A DNA stretch of 64,000 nt from positions 36,020,220-36,084,219 of the forward strand of contig CM055816.1 in NCBI GenBank assembly GCA_029582265.1, written 5' to 3'. Below are positions 33,404-43,822 of this stretch, piece after piece. Numbering within the stretch: the first letter of the stretch is position 1; the number at the start of each line of letters is the position of its first letter. The DNA is from Zoroaster sp. YZ-2022 (Eukaryota > Echinodermata > Asteroidea > Forcipulatida > Zoroasteridae). The position numbers and the translations under genes were made by a program. Under the pieces are notes generated by a model. The model saw only the letters and a program-made list of their open reading frames with translations. It ran no database searches and was not told where the DNA came from.

Positions 33404-34442
33404 GCATTCCCAGAAACTCTCTGTCATTCCTAAAGGCAACAATTTACGGTCCATGTGTTTAATTGGCAGCTTTGGCTGCCAGTTTGGGTTTAAATTTTGA
33501 ATTCTTTGGCTTTCTGACCACCTAAAACATTGTTATTATAAACCATCAAATAAATCAATGCATTATGAGCTGCTGTTGGCCGCCAGTTTGGGTTTGAATT
33601 GTTTGATTATTTTACTTTCTGGTGAACATAAAACAATGTTTGTTTTACATTGAATGCTACCCTATTTAGGGCCATAAAACCTCAAAATAATATCATAATG
33701 TTTGTATTAAGTAGGCCCTACTTAGTAGAGCAATGGCGACATCTTGAATTTTAAGGGCCAGCTATTTTGATTCTCTTTTAATTAATTTGACTAATTAAAG
33801 AATGTCCAAGAGTAAAAAGGCAACATCAAGTTGGAAGAGGCTTGTCTGTGGTTTATACAATTATACAAGGGAGCAACTTGATGTCATTTTTAGTGTAAAA
33901 CCTCTTGAATTGTACGGCATAGGTAATTTGTTTTTATCTTCGTAATCCGCATAAACACATATGTATTGTAAACATATATTTTTGTGCAAAAAAGCTGCAT
34001 TACCAATTTCTCTCGAACCTCATAAAGAAAACAGCCCACAGTATTTAGTTGTTGGCATCATGTTTGATAAGAAGCATTAATACCACCCCCCTTGGAGGGA
34101 CCGACACACTCAGATTGCTCAGACCTATCTGAGTATCTGGCTACTGTAATACTGATCACCAGTTGAACTTCAGTATAGTATGTAGATCACATCATTATTA
34201 AAAACCTTCAAAGAAGTCAATGCACTATGAGGTACAGTTGCGAGACCTGGAGAGGAGTGGCTTGCCGTTCTAGAGTCTGTTGCTTATTGTCATCACTCCG
34301 CTCTGCGTGTAGTTTAGCCAAGCCTCAAACATCTTAGATATTGGATGTTGTACCAAACAAACACCAATGCCAATCCTCAAGCACAGAGTGAAAATAACCA
34401 AATAAATATATGTTTTAACCCTTCTTTGTTTTTCCATCTTAG
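33404..34442 (+). repeat. Middle unit family, decayed spacer (copy 2, right part)
   Basis: Near-copy of 23680-24710, including the single-copy minisatellite text near 33850 and the pre-exon text with TCTAGAGTCTGTTGC. No gene recognised. Confidence 0.65.
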
Positions 34443-34514
34443 ATATCTGATCGGCAACGAAATCAGTGAAATTGAACCCGGAACATTTGACGTTCTACAA
34501 AACCTCCAAAGATT
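34443..34514 (+). CDS. LRR exon 8 of LGR-like gene
   Basis: 72 nt, phase 2-2, TCTTAG acceptor, GTAAGTATT donor. Begins YLIGNEISEI; D16 V17, Q22 R23. Duplicate partner of exon 7 with replacements only at exposed positions 3 and 22. Confidence 0.85.
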
Positions 34515-34994
34515 GTAAGTATTCATGTCATGAACTCCAATCACGCAGCATCGAGCCACCGATTTCGCTTGATTAGACGGAGTGCGAAGTTCAGTTTTTC
34601 CGATCGAAATATATTTCCGTGTTTTCACTATTTGCTATGTACGGTATAACGTTATCATCAACATTTGTACAGATCACTTGATAAATGTGTTATCTTGAAA
34701 GATCAAGGTAAAAGTATGCAAAAAATACTTAACATAATAACATCCTTTGAAACTAATTTACAATTCGTCACTCTATGTCAATGGATCGTACGACAACGAA
34801 CGTTTTTAAATTTTCGATGCAGTTAACTGTTGACTATCGATGTTTACTGTATTTTTTCCAAAGGTGAACCACGCGCATGATAAATGTTAAGATTGTCTGA
34901 TACGTTAACAACATTTAGTAAATATGTTTTCTAGAAAATGTGTATTTTTGTTTCAATACAATTTGTATAACCGTACATCGTTTTCCCATCTTTG

Positions 34995-35066
34995 AACTCT
35001 GACTTACAACAAAATCAGTGAAATTGAACCAGGAACTCTTGATGTTCTACAAAATCTCATCATCTT
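34995..35066 (+). pseudogene. 72-nt LRR exon with mutated acceptor
   Basis: Full length and open (begins TLTYNKISEI, then EPGTLDVLQNL), donor GTAAATATT, but the acceptor reads CCATCTTTG, AG changed to TG. It is the undeleted relative of the 65-nt fossils (it retains the bases they lack), so it shows the ancestral form. It might still be spliced through another AG, but none is well placed in frame. Confidence 0.65.
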
Positions 35067-36100
35067 GTAAATATTCATGTCATGAATTTTTGTATATTTT
35101 GTATATATTTTTCTATATTTGTAACAATCAGTAGTGAAATATGTGTCTTGAATCATGAAGGTAAAAAATATTAATATAGTTATTAATATAAATAAAATCG
35201 TTATAAACTAATTTACAATTCGTCACGCTATGTCACAATTGTCAATGGAAGGCTTGGATATCTGTTCGACAACAAAATCAGTGTAATTGAACCCAGAACA
35301 TTTGCATGTCATGAATATCAACACGCAGCATCGAGCCGCCTTTTTCTCTTGACTGAGGTCCCTTCTCACTGCCAACAAATATATCAGATGAAGTGCAGAT
35401 TTGTATTTGTGCAGATCAGTTGATAAATGTATTATCTTGAATATCGATATAATACATATATAATATATAATAGGCTAATCGTTTTAAACTAATTTTACAA
35501 TTCGTCACACTATGTCACAATTAACAATGGAGAGCTTCCGAACAACGAATTTTTTTTTTTTTTTTTTTAAAGACCGGTCATTTTGGTTATCTTTTAATTC
35601 ATTTGATTTGCCGGTGAACTGATTAAACAGTGTAAAAGTCAACACAGGTTGGAAGAGGTTTGGCTGTATAACGTAAAATTGTTGTTAGGGGTCTTGAAGC
35701 TTGTTACTCTATTTAGGGTCTTGAAGCCTAAATAATCATAATGTTTGTAATAAGTAGGCCCAACTTAGGAGGGCAGTGGCCGCCATCTTGAATTTTAAAG
35801 GCCATCTTTAATTTTACTTGCTGGCGAACTGATTGTCCGAGAGCACAAGGCAATATCAGGTTAGTAGAGGCTTGTCTGTGGTTATAATACCAGAGCGCAA
35901 CTTGATGTCAGTTGGTCAATCAGTTGTTTTCCGTACCATTGTCAAGAAGAGAAAGGGTCAGTGTTCTTAGTTGTTGTCATCCTGTTTGATATGAGATTGG
36001 ATGTTTGCATGAGAAGCATTAATACCCCCTCTCTCTAAGGACAGACACACCCATACAGCTCAGACTTATCTGGTAATCTGTGCACTGTAAGGCCGTGTCC
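35067..36100 (+). repeat. Decayed unit fragments
   Basis: Mixed intron pieces of both unit families. Around 35256-35303 a partial exon ATATCTGTTCGACAAC...GAACCCAGAACATTTG is fused at both ends to intron text. No gene. Confidence 0.55.
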
Positions 36101-36960
36101 GAGTTGTGTTTGGCTATGGCTACGGCTATTGGCTGCAGCGGCAATGCTGAAGTAATGTGCTCGTGTCACATCAATTTTATTAAACCAAAGATTTATTTCC
36201 AAAATCAACATTATTTGATTTACTTTTCTTATTTTAATTAACTTGAGTGATGAAATTTAAAAAAAAAAATTATGAGGGATACATTTTAATGTAGATATTG
36301 TCTCATTAGTAAATAAAAGGGAAGCCAGAACACTGAATTGTACAAAGGCGGTCTGTCTGTTCATTCCATTTATTTAGAATGAACGAGTAAACGCCATGAA
36401 TCATATCAAGTTAATTGATTTGAATCATATCAAGTAAAAATTGTTTTTTAATTTGCAATTCGTCACACTATGTCTTACTTGTCAATGGAGGGCTGTAGGA
36501 CAACGAATTTTATTAACATTTCGATGCACTCAACTGTTGACCATCGATGGTCAATTATAATTATCTCCAAAACTACAACAGCGAAGCCGCCATGCCATGG
36601 CTCACTGTTGGATGCGTATCAAACTCCTTTGTAAACAAAGTGTGTATATAGTTCATGTTTGCCTATTGAAAAATATGACTGCGTTTTCACAACATAATCT
36701 GAAACATTTACAACAAAAATCAGATGTTAAATGTATAATATGTGGGTTAAACAAATATATCACAACGATTTGTTGTATTTCATGAAAACAGTTGGATATT
36801 TTGTTTTCCAAAAATGCATAACTTGTCCCACACAATAACACTCGTCAATAGAGGATAGTACGCCCCCGAACTTTTGATTGATTGATTGATTTATTAATTT
36901 TACTTAAATATTTTGTATTCATCATAAGTGAACCTCGGGTAGGATAATTTATCAGATTGT
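36101..36960 (+). repeat. Decayed unit and short insertion
   Basis: GGCCGTGTCCGAGTTG at 36091 resembles a MITE end but no partner was found. The rest shows 3'-family intron landmarks (GTCAATGGAGGGCTGTAGGA, GTGAACCTCGGG). No gene supported; short open frames at 36597-36841 lack coding character. Confidence 0.45.
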
Positions 36961-37249
36961 TGGATACCATAACATCGTTTCCGGTAGCACCATGTGAATA
37001 ATCTCTTAGGAGATGCAGTAGTTTGTGGTTCTGAGAAGAATCGTTGTAGTATCTGAAACCGAAACTACTATTTACAGGTCGATTGGCACTATTTGATTTA
37101 TACGTCATATATATTGGTACGCACTGAAATCCCTAAATAAAGTATATAAAGGGGTTATATAAGATGATTAAAAGGTTGTTGAGTTTGTACAACACCTATC
37201 ATTAGTCTGGCTACATTCCTTCCTTACTGGTTGTATACGATACAATATC

Positions 37250-37264
37250 TGGCGACGAGGTGAC
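37250..37264 (+). promoter_or_regulatory. Primer-binding site of decayed Ty3 element
   Basis: TGGCGACGAGGTGAC follows the LTR end; its first 11 bases equal the site of the 25.5-30.4 kb element. Confidence 0.65.
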
Positions 37265-37274
37265 GACCACACCC

Positions 37275-38150
37275 ATGGCGACTACAAGTGCCCTTACTCA
37301 ACCACCCTCGTTCTTACAAGAAGCGGCCATTCTTTGAAAGCAATGGATTCCAAACTTCCAAAACTACCTGCTGCCGATAGGTGGAGATTTTGTACCAGGA
37401 AGAAAGGGGGCCATTTTACCACACTGCCCAAGAGTTGAGGGTCAGCTGGTTTACATGACACTACCCCAAGTTTTCAAAGAACACTTTCAACCGTCTTTAA
37501 ATGTAGGATGTGAACGTTACAAGTTCCGTTAAAGAGGATGAATTGATTCACGACCAAGTGGTGGGGAAAAAAATGAACAATCCAAAAATACGAGAAAGGC
37601 TACTGATGGAAAAGGAATCCACACTCCAGAAAACATTGGAAATGGCAAGCGTAGGGGCCTGCATTACAGCATTCGGAGTCACGAAAAAATCGACTTTGGA
37701 CGCTCTGTGGTGCATTATGATGGTTTTATTAATATTTTTGATGTTAAAAACGGTATTTTTAAAATTTATTTGTGGGCCATCAAAACGTGTGGGGGTCCTT
37801 TTGATATACTTCCCCCACTGATCGACGACCATGGCTGCAGCTCACCGGCACGCTTGGCTGGACAGCCTGTCCAGCCAGCCAACAGGAATGCCAAGCATGT
37901 GGTAAGATCAGTCATTAAATTACCGTATGCAGCTACCGGAGGCCAACATCAACGGAAAAAGCGGGAGTTTACCAGGTCAACGTAGATACCGATTCACCAG
38001 GTAGCAGTGACGAAGATATTCATCTCCTAGCAACGGATACACCTGCAACTAAAACCGTACCGTATTGTGACGTGACATTCGGAGTCCAACCACCGCTAAT
38101 GGTTCCAAGACTACTTTTGATAAGTACTATCTTTCAGAGGCTCTGTATAC
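37275..38150 (+). pseudogene. Gag and early pol remnant of decayed Ty3 element
   Basis: Frame begins MATTSALTQPPSFLQEA and hits a TGA soon after; later pieces include SPGSSDEDIHLLATDTP and VPYCDVTFGVQPPLMV, text expected upstream of the protease active site. The element then breaks off near 38160. Confidence 0.55.
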
Positions 38151-38159
38151 AGATTCCCC

Positions 38160-39840
38160 ACAAGAAGTGACATTTCTTTTCGTTATCGAACGACATGCAC
38201 GCTCAGTGAGCAATTACGTAACATCTTTTGTTTGCGTTCACTCCATTCCGTATATAAACCTTGTCCTCATGACATTCTTCCTTCTCCGTCGAGTAACTAC
38301 ACCTTGCTTTCACTCGCCCATTTATATCCCTCCCGCCCACGAATTAATTCGCAAGGAAGAAAGGGAATGCGCCCTCACTCGGTATCCTTGGACGCATCCA
38401 CGTTTTCCCCTAAAAAATAGGGGTTTTTTCGTGGCCTCCGAGCGCCAGCTAACGCTGGACTGATGCCTAGTGCCTTGCAAGAGAACAATGTGTGAAAAAT
38501 TGTTGATTGTCGTTATGATTGTTGCGCCATTTTGTATAGACGCGTTATGCGTTTAGCATATTGTGACAAAGGTACTTGTGGCTTTCTTGTTTGTTTTTAT
38601 TGACAGAGGCATGGAACCGTAATAAGCAATCCCTTCAAGACCCAACCCTCCACATTCTCGCTGACAATACGCTGCCTTCTCTACTAATTGCGGCCAGAGC
38701 ATCGTCTACAACCCAAAAATATCTGGCCACATGGGGCAGATGGGAGACCTGGGCTCGCACCAGAATCGGAGTCGAGGCATTTCCAGCAGACCCATACCAT
38801 CTCGCACTTTACATTGCTCATTTATCCACGACATCCGGAGCGAAGACGGCAGCTGATGCTGTTTCCGCCTGCGTTAAGTGGGTACATAGCTTAGCTGGCT
38901 GCCGTCTCCTACAGATGATTGTATGTTCAGACTTGCATTGCAAGGATATAATCGTACCCACACTACACCCATCACGAGGAAAGAACCAATTACACCCGAA
39001 ATACTGGAAAAGTTACTGGTGTTACACGGTCATTCAACAGCGACATTGTTGGATCTTCGAACTTTATTTGTCTGTTTTATCAGTTATGCAGGATTTTTGA
39101 GATTCGACGATCTAAGCCACATCAGACGCTGTGATTGTACTTTTACACCAGATCGCCTACTGTTACATTTGCCAAAATCTAAAACTGAGCATTTACGTCA
39201 AGGCAATGACGTGACAATAGCCAGAACATTTAAGTCAACTTGTCCAGTCGTCGTTGCAGAACGATACTTGAATGCTTTGGCAGATCCAATTGATTCGACC
39301 TTACCTATTGTATGTAGATTAACAGCTTCAAAAAAGGGTCTACTTCCCACCACACACGGTTTAAGTTATACCAGAACTCGTGAGACAGTGCTCCAAGCAA
39401 TAAAACCTTTAGTGCCCAATATAGGCGAATATGGGCTCCATAGCCTAAGGTCGGGTGGGGCAACGGCTGCCAGCAATGCCCACATTCCTTCTACTCTTAT
39501 ATCTCGCCATGGCAGATGGAAAACCAACAAGGCTCGCGAAGCATACATAAAACCTAGTCCCGAAGTTAGTCTTATAACCTCAAAAAATCTCGGAATTTAG
39601 ATTCGAGTGAGTTTCGTATTCCGTATTTGGTAATAATGAGTTATGAGTCATGAATTCTGAATAAAGCAGGTGTTTTTGCTCAGCGAAACCAAATTGTAAA
39701 CCAAAATACTTCGTTTCAATGGTATTGTTTTCATTGTGTATTTTCTCATCATGAGGTAGATATAGAAAAGAAATACATTTTCTGACGTAGGAACGTAGGA
39801 AGAAACACAAACTGTTATCAGCACTCTATTATGGTTATTG
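38160..39840 (+). mobile_element. Tyrosine-recombinase element inserted in the Ty3 element
   Basis: The Ty3 protease is split here and the inserted text carries a near-intact tyrosine recombinase (38607-39600), a palindrome CCCCTAAAAAATAGGGG near 38407 and an AATAAA signal near 39660. Candidate classes are DIRS/Ngaro-type retrotransposon remnant or Crypton-type DNA element; no RT is present in the insert, which favours a Crypton or a 3' fragment of DIRS. Ends are approximate. Confidence 0.6.
38607..39600 (+). pseudogene. Tyrosine recombinase, one frameshift
   Basis: Possible splice acceptor TTTTTATTGACAG before 38607. N-terminal core-binding domain includes STTQKYLATWGRWETWAR and YHLALYIAHLSTT. 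After a one-base loss near 38902 the catalytic domain follows: GFLRFDDLSHI (first Arg), LPKSKTEHL (Lys), LHSLRSGGATAA (His-x-x-Arg), RHGRWKT (His/Trp) and AREAYI (nucleophile Tyr), so the full R-K-H-R-H/W-Y set is present. Stop at 39600. Such enzymes cut and join DNA through a 3'-phosphotyrosine. Intactness implies recent activity or recent loss. Confidence 0.85.
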
Positions 39841-40140
39841 AACATTTTCAATGTACCGTGTCATATAAAGACACTACAGTAATTTCTAATGTTTATGTTG
39901 TCGAAACAGGTTTAGATATCATGGGTAGAGATCTCGTAAAAGCTTTGCAAATTAATATTCACTTCATCTTGTAACAATCTAGAAGAAAGAATGCACTGTT
40001 AAATTACATACAAACGAACAAAAAATTGAAAGCGTGTTCAATGAGTTAAATGAATTCATTAATGAGTTGAAACCAGTGAGCGGATTCGTTCATAAAGGTC
40101 AAGGACAATGACAAAATACAGCCAGTTAGACAAAAATTAC
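39841..40140 (+). pseudogene. Protease C-terminal piece of decayed Ty3 element
   Basis: Frame reads VYVVETGLDIMGRDLVKAL, equivalent to the GRDW-type flap end of Ty3 proteases. Then a linker with SGFVHKGQG. Stops break it. Confidence 0.6.
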
Positions 40141-40760
40141 GACGATTACCCTTTGCTGAAAGAGAACGTATCCGAAAAACTGAACAAACTTGAGAAACAA
40201 GACTTTATTGAAATAATCGATTCTTCTGGATGGGTATCCCCGATTGTTGTTTCGTAGACGAAAAGTGGTAAGACTATGTGTTGATTTAAGACGGGTTCAT
40301 CAGGATGTAATAACAGATAAATATCACTCCCTAAAATTGATGAAATTTTCAGCAAACTCGGGAACACCACAGTTTTTAGTCAATTAGATCTAGCTTCAAC
40401 TAATATTATCAACTAGGTTTGTACAAAGAATCAAGAGGTCTGACAATGCTAATTGCACGTAGGGTTTCAGTACAAAAGTGTTTGTTTTTTATTACCATCA
40501 ACACCCTCAGCATTTCAGAAAATGATTAATACTATGCTTAGTGGTTTAAAGGGTGTGCAGAGTTATATGGATGACTTGATTATCTATGGTAAAGACCAAA
40601 ATGACCACGATGTAAACTTGAGGCTGCTCTTGAACAATTAGAACAGTATGGAGTTAAGCAAAATAAGGAAAAGTTCATTCTCTAAGGCGAGTGTGAAATT
40701 CTTAGGTCACAATGTAGGCTCAAATGGTATTCAAGTCGGTCAGAAGTATCAACCAATCAC
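40141..40760 (+). pseudogene. RT remnant of decayed Ty3 element
   Basis: Pieces in different frames: KLEKQDFIEIIDSSGWVSPI, FLLPSTPSAFQKMINTML, then GVQSYMDDLIIYGKDQNDH with the YMDD-type active-site text, and VKFLGHNVGSNGIQV. Order is correct; frameshifts separate them. Confidence 0.75.
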
Positions 40761-41205
40761 CAATGCCACCATCCCACATGACAAACAAAAGCCCAGATCG
40801 TGTTTAGGTTTGGCTTGGTATTTTTTCGAAATACATTCCACACTGTTGCGTAACCATAATAAATTTGTGTGTTCGCAAACAACACAGGAAAGTTACACTT
40901 ACACTTACAACAGACACATCAGCATTGAATGCGCTTGAATGCGCTAACCACACCTTGTCAAGTGCTGAAAGCACTACCTTGCATTTGGGCATGCAAGAAA
41001 TTTAATATTTACCTTTCGGGTAGGAAATTTGATTTGTGTACAAACCTTGGTAACACTACTAAAAAGCGTTATGACTGCCAATCTATGCGTAGCGCACACT
41101 GCTACAACTATGACGTAAAGTTCAAAGGAGGCCATGTAAACAAAGTAGCAGATGCACTTTTAAGATTACCAATTTCTGCTGAAGTTCATGAATTTGATTG
41201 ATCTG
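40761..41205 (+). pseudogene. RNase H remnant of decayed Ty3 element
   Basis: Text CIWACKKFNIYLSGRKFDL and later GGHVNKVADALLRLPI match the end of Ty3 RNase H; the segment stops at 41201. Integrase is not seen. Confidence 0.65.
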
Positions 41206-41928
41206 CAAGCTAGGAACAATCCCTATCGTCACAGGGACAGTGACCAACTCACTCTTTAAATTTACCCTATGTAGTGGGACGGGCATAACTACCCTCAATT
41301 CCTTGAATCAAAACACTTGAATTCAGCGAAGCATCTGGAGAAAATGACATAGCATCCTCCAACATTAGTGACTGTGTCGGCCCAATATCCCGCAGGATGA
41401 CAACTGGTTGGTCAGCTCCACTAGATGAACATGACGACACCTCGTCCTCATATATGAAGTCACGATAAGCTTCATTCTACTTGATTGATGCCATATTCAC
41501 ACGTTTTACTAGCATCTCGAACAACAGGGACATATAGGTCGTCAGATATCTCTTGAAGGAGATTGTCTTTATGTACAAAGGCAACAGGCTAGCTGGGTTT
41601 GTTCTGTTTATCATTAATAAACCAGCATCTTGATTTAGTATTACCCATCCAGTGACAGTGGTCGCATCCCAGGGTGAACTTCTTCACAGCATCTTTTGGT
41701 GACGATTTCTTGGTTGCAGTTACAGAATATAAAGTCAACCTACATGAAGCAGAACTCATCGTTCCAGTCTAAAAATGACACTCAAGACGCATCAGAGAGG
41801 CCATCCAATTCCATAAACACACCATTCACCAAGACATCAGCTGTGCCTCAGTGACATCTGACGTCCCCTATTCCCGACTACCTCCCGGGTACTTAAGCAG
41901 CTACAAATTAATGTATAATATATCGCAG
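41206..41928 (+). other. No gene seen
   Basis: Moderate-GC sequence between the Ty3 remnant and the 3' unit family. Only broken short frames; possibly distant remains of the retrotransposon. Confidence 0.35.
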
Positions 41929-41986
41929 AACATCAATATCAGTTCATTGCACCAGGAACATTTGATGGTCTACAAAAGCTCATTTC
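41929..41986 (+). pseudogene. Degenerate 60-nt-type LRR exon
   Basis: After TATCGCAG the text CAATATCAGTTCATTGCACC and GGAACATTTGATGG is the 60-nt exon type of the 3' family, but there is no GT donor at the expected end (CTCATTTCCAAC). Confidence 0.6.
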
Positions 41987-42484
41987 CAACATCCAGCAAG
42001 CGCTATATATTTTGATTGATATGTCTCTAAGTGCGAAGTTCATGATTAGCGATCGAAGTATATGTATGAATTTTAACTATGTTCTATGTAAAACACAATA
42101 TAGTCAGCAACATTTGTACAGATCATTTGCTAAATGTTTATCTTGAATGATAAAAGTAATAAAATATTCATACAGTAATTAACATTAGTAAAATCATTTT
42201 AAACTAATGTACAATTCGTCAGATTAAATATCACACTTCTCAACGGATGGATATAGGACAACGAACGTCTTTTTTAATTCGATGCACCCAACTATTGACT
42301 ATCGATATTTTTTATAATTGTTTTTCTCTAAAATTAGGTGAACCTCGGGCATAATAAGTGTTAAGATTGTCTGTTACCATTAAGCAACTATGCTTAATGG
42401 AACATATGAGAACATTGACAGTTATTACCAATGTATTTGTGTATCAATACAAAGTTTCAATCCCACTTCGTTTTCCCATCTTAG

Positions 42485-42547
42485 ATATCTAGACAATAAT
42501 ATAAGTAAACTTGTATCCAGAGTATTTGATGGTGTACTTACTCACTT
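42485..42547 (+). CDS. 63-nt short LRR-like exon (copy 1)
   Basis: Acceptor TCTTAG; open in array phase (2-2), begins YLDNNISKLV and contains VFDGVL and LTHL, three codons shorter than a full repeat. The donor is GTTATT, weak against the GTAAGT of the full exons. Copies at 47442, 49189 and 50928. Either an exon in decay that still keeps frame or a rarely used one. Confidence 0.4.
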
Positions 42548-43016
42548 GTTATTAATTTCAATCAATCAGTAACCAGCCAGAATTTATTGTTTGTAATTTT
42601 TATGACATCTGACATCGAAAAAAATTAGAGCAAGTATGAAATTTGTGTTTGCCGATCGAAATATTTGTATACATGCTGACTATTATCTGTTTAACAACAC
42701 TTTATAATGAGCTGGAAAATATCAGAGATAAGTTAATTAATTAGTGATATCTTGACTAAAAATGGTAATCATACTGGTAGAAGTAGTTATTGTTTTATAT
42801 ACAATATGAAAATTGGGATCCTTTGTCACACTTTGTCGATTTTGTCATTGATGGGCAGATTTCTTTGATTTCGTTTTATGTATCTAATCAGATACTGGCT
42901 GAATAATGTATGATGGTATTTGACTGATTAAATGAAAATCTAAGAACATTGGTGAAAATAACCCAATGAACGGGCTTTAATAAGATGTTCAACCCTTCTT
43001 TGTGTTCTCATATTAG

Positions 43017-43088
43017 ATCGCTGAACAACAACAACATCAGAGAAATCGAACCCGGAACATTTGATGGTCTACAAAATCTCAGATTATT
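43017..43088 (+). CDS. LRR exon 9 of LGR-like gene
   Basis: 72 nt, phase 2-2, acceptor ATATTAG, donor GTAAGTATT. Begins SLNNNNIREI; D16 G17, R22 L23. First full exon of the 3' unit family, distinguished by NN-rich residues 3-6 and R or K at 8-11. Confidence 0.85.
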
Positions 43089-43757
43089 GTAAGTATTCAT
43101 GTCATGAATTTTAATCAAGTGTGTATCGAGGTACGTATTTCTCTTGTTTGATGTAACGTGTCACTGTAAACAAATTATATGAAGTTCATATTTTCCGATC
43201 GAAATATCTGTCCCGATGTTTCACCAATGCGATTTAACCAAATATTATTAACTTATCTTGTTGCAGAAATACATTGGAAATTATAAATGTCTACCAAAAA
43301 GTGAGCCGTTCCATAGCGACGCGCATAGAAAGTAGTTAATAACAAAGATTGTACACAGTAAAAAATATTGGGCAAACAAAATGATGGGTAATCTGAATAT
43401 GGGCAAACGAATATAAATCACTCGTTTGTTGGTTCATATTTTCTCCAATTTCTGCGCAATTTTCGGTGTTGGTTAAATTACACAATATAACCAAAATTGG
43501 TTAATGTAGAGACATACAGTTGGGTATTTATTTTTCAATAATTGGGTAGGCAATGTAGTCTTGTCCATAGTTGGAGAAGACGTAATACGACTGCCTAGTC
43601 GTTGGGAAAACGTTCCTCGCACGGGTAATAAACACTTAACAGTTGAGCTAACCAGAACCTCCACCTTGGGAGATTGCATGGCAAAACTGGTATGTGCAGG
43701 CGTCGCATGTGCGAGAATGCCAATTAGCTGCTGCATGTTCAACAACAACACAACATC

Positions 43758-43822
43758 ATGGCGGCGGACACTCTTTTAGAAAAATGGGGGCTTAGTGACC
43801 TTAGTGATATAAACTTTCAAAG
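43758..43822 (+). CDS. First coding exon inside the CACTA/Chapaev-like element
   Basis: ATG in an ATCATGGCGGCGG context, reading MAADTLLEKWGLSDLSDINF to a clean GTGAGT donor at 43823. The LLEKWGLSDLxxxNF text resembles the start of a SAM-like or similar helical domain, but that is only a resemblance. A downstream acceptor TTTGCAG (44340-44346) gives a short tail before a stop, so the gene is partial or broken. Confidence 0.5.

Larger units (their letters stand above)
36990..41205 (+). mobile_element. Decayed Ty3-type element, opposite strand to the first
   Basis: A likely left LTR (about 36990-37244, TATA-like TATATAAAGG at 37143), primer-binding site TGGCGACGAGG at 37250, gag start at 37275, protease piece near 39890-39975, RT pieces 40100-40720 and RNase H piece to 41200. 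Many stops and frameshifts. No right LTR or integrase is visible. The protease region is interrupted by a tyrosine-recombinase element (about 38160-39840). Confidence 0.75.

Noticed and set aside
36091..36160. MITE beginning GGCCGTGTCCGAGTTG
   Set aside because: Only one end was found; no inverted partner or target duplication nearby.
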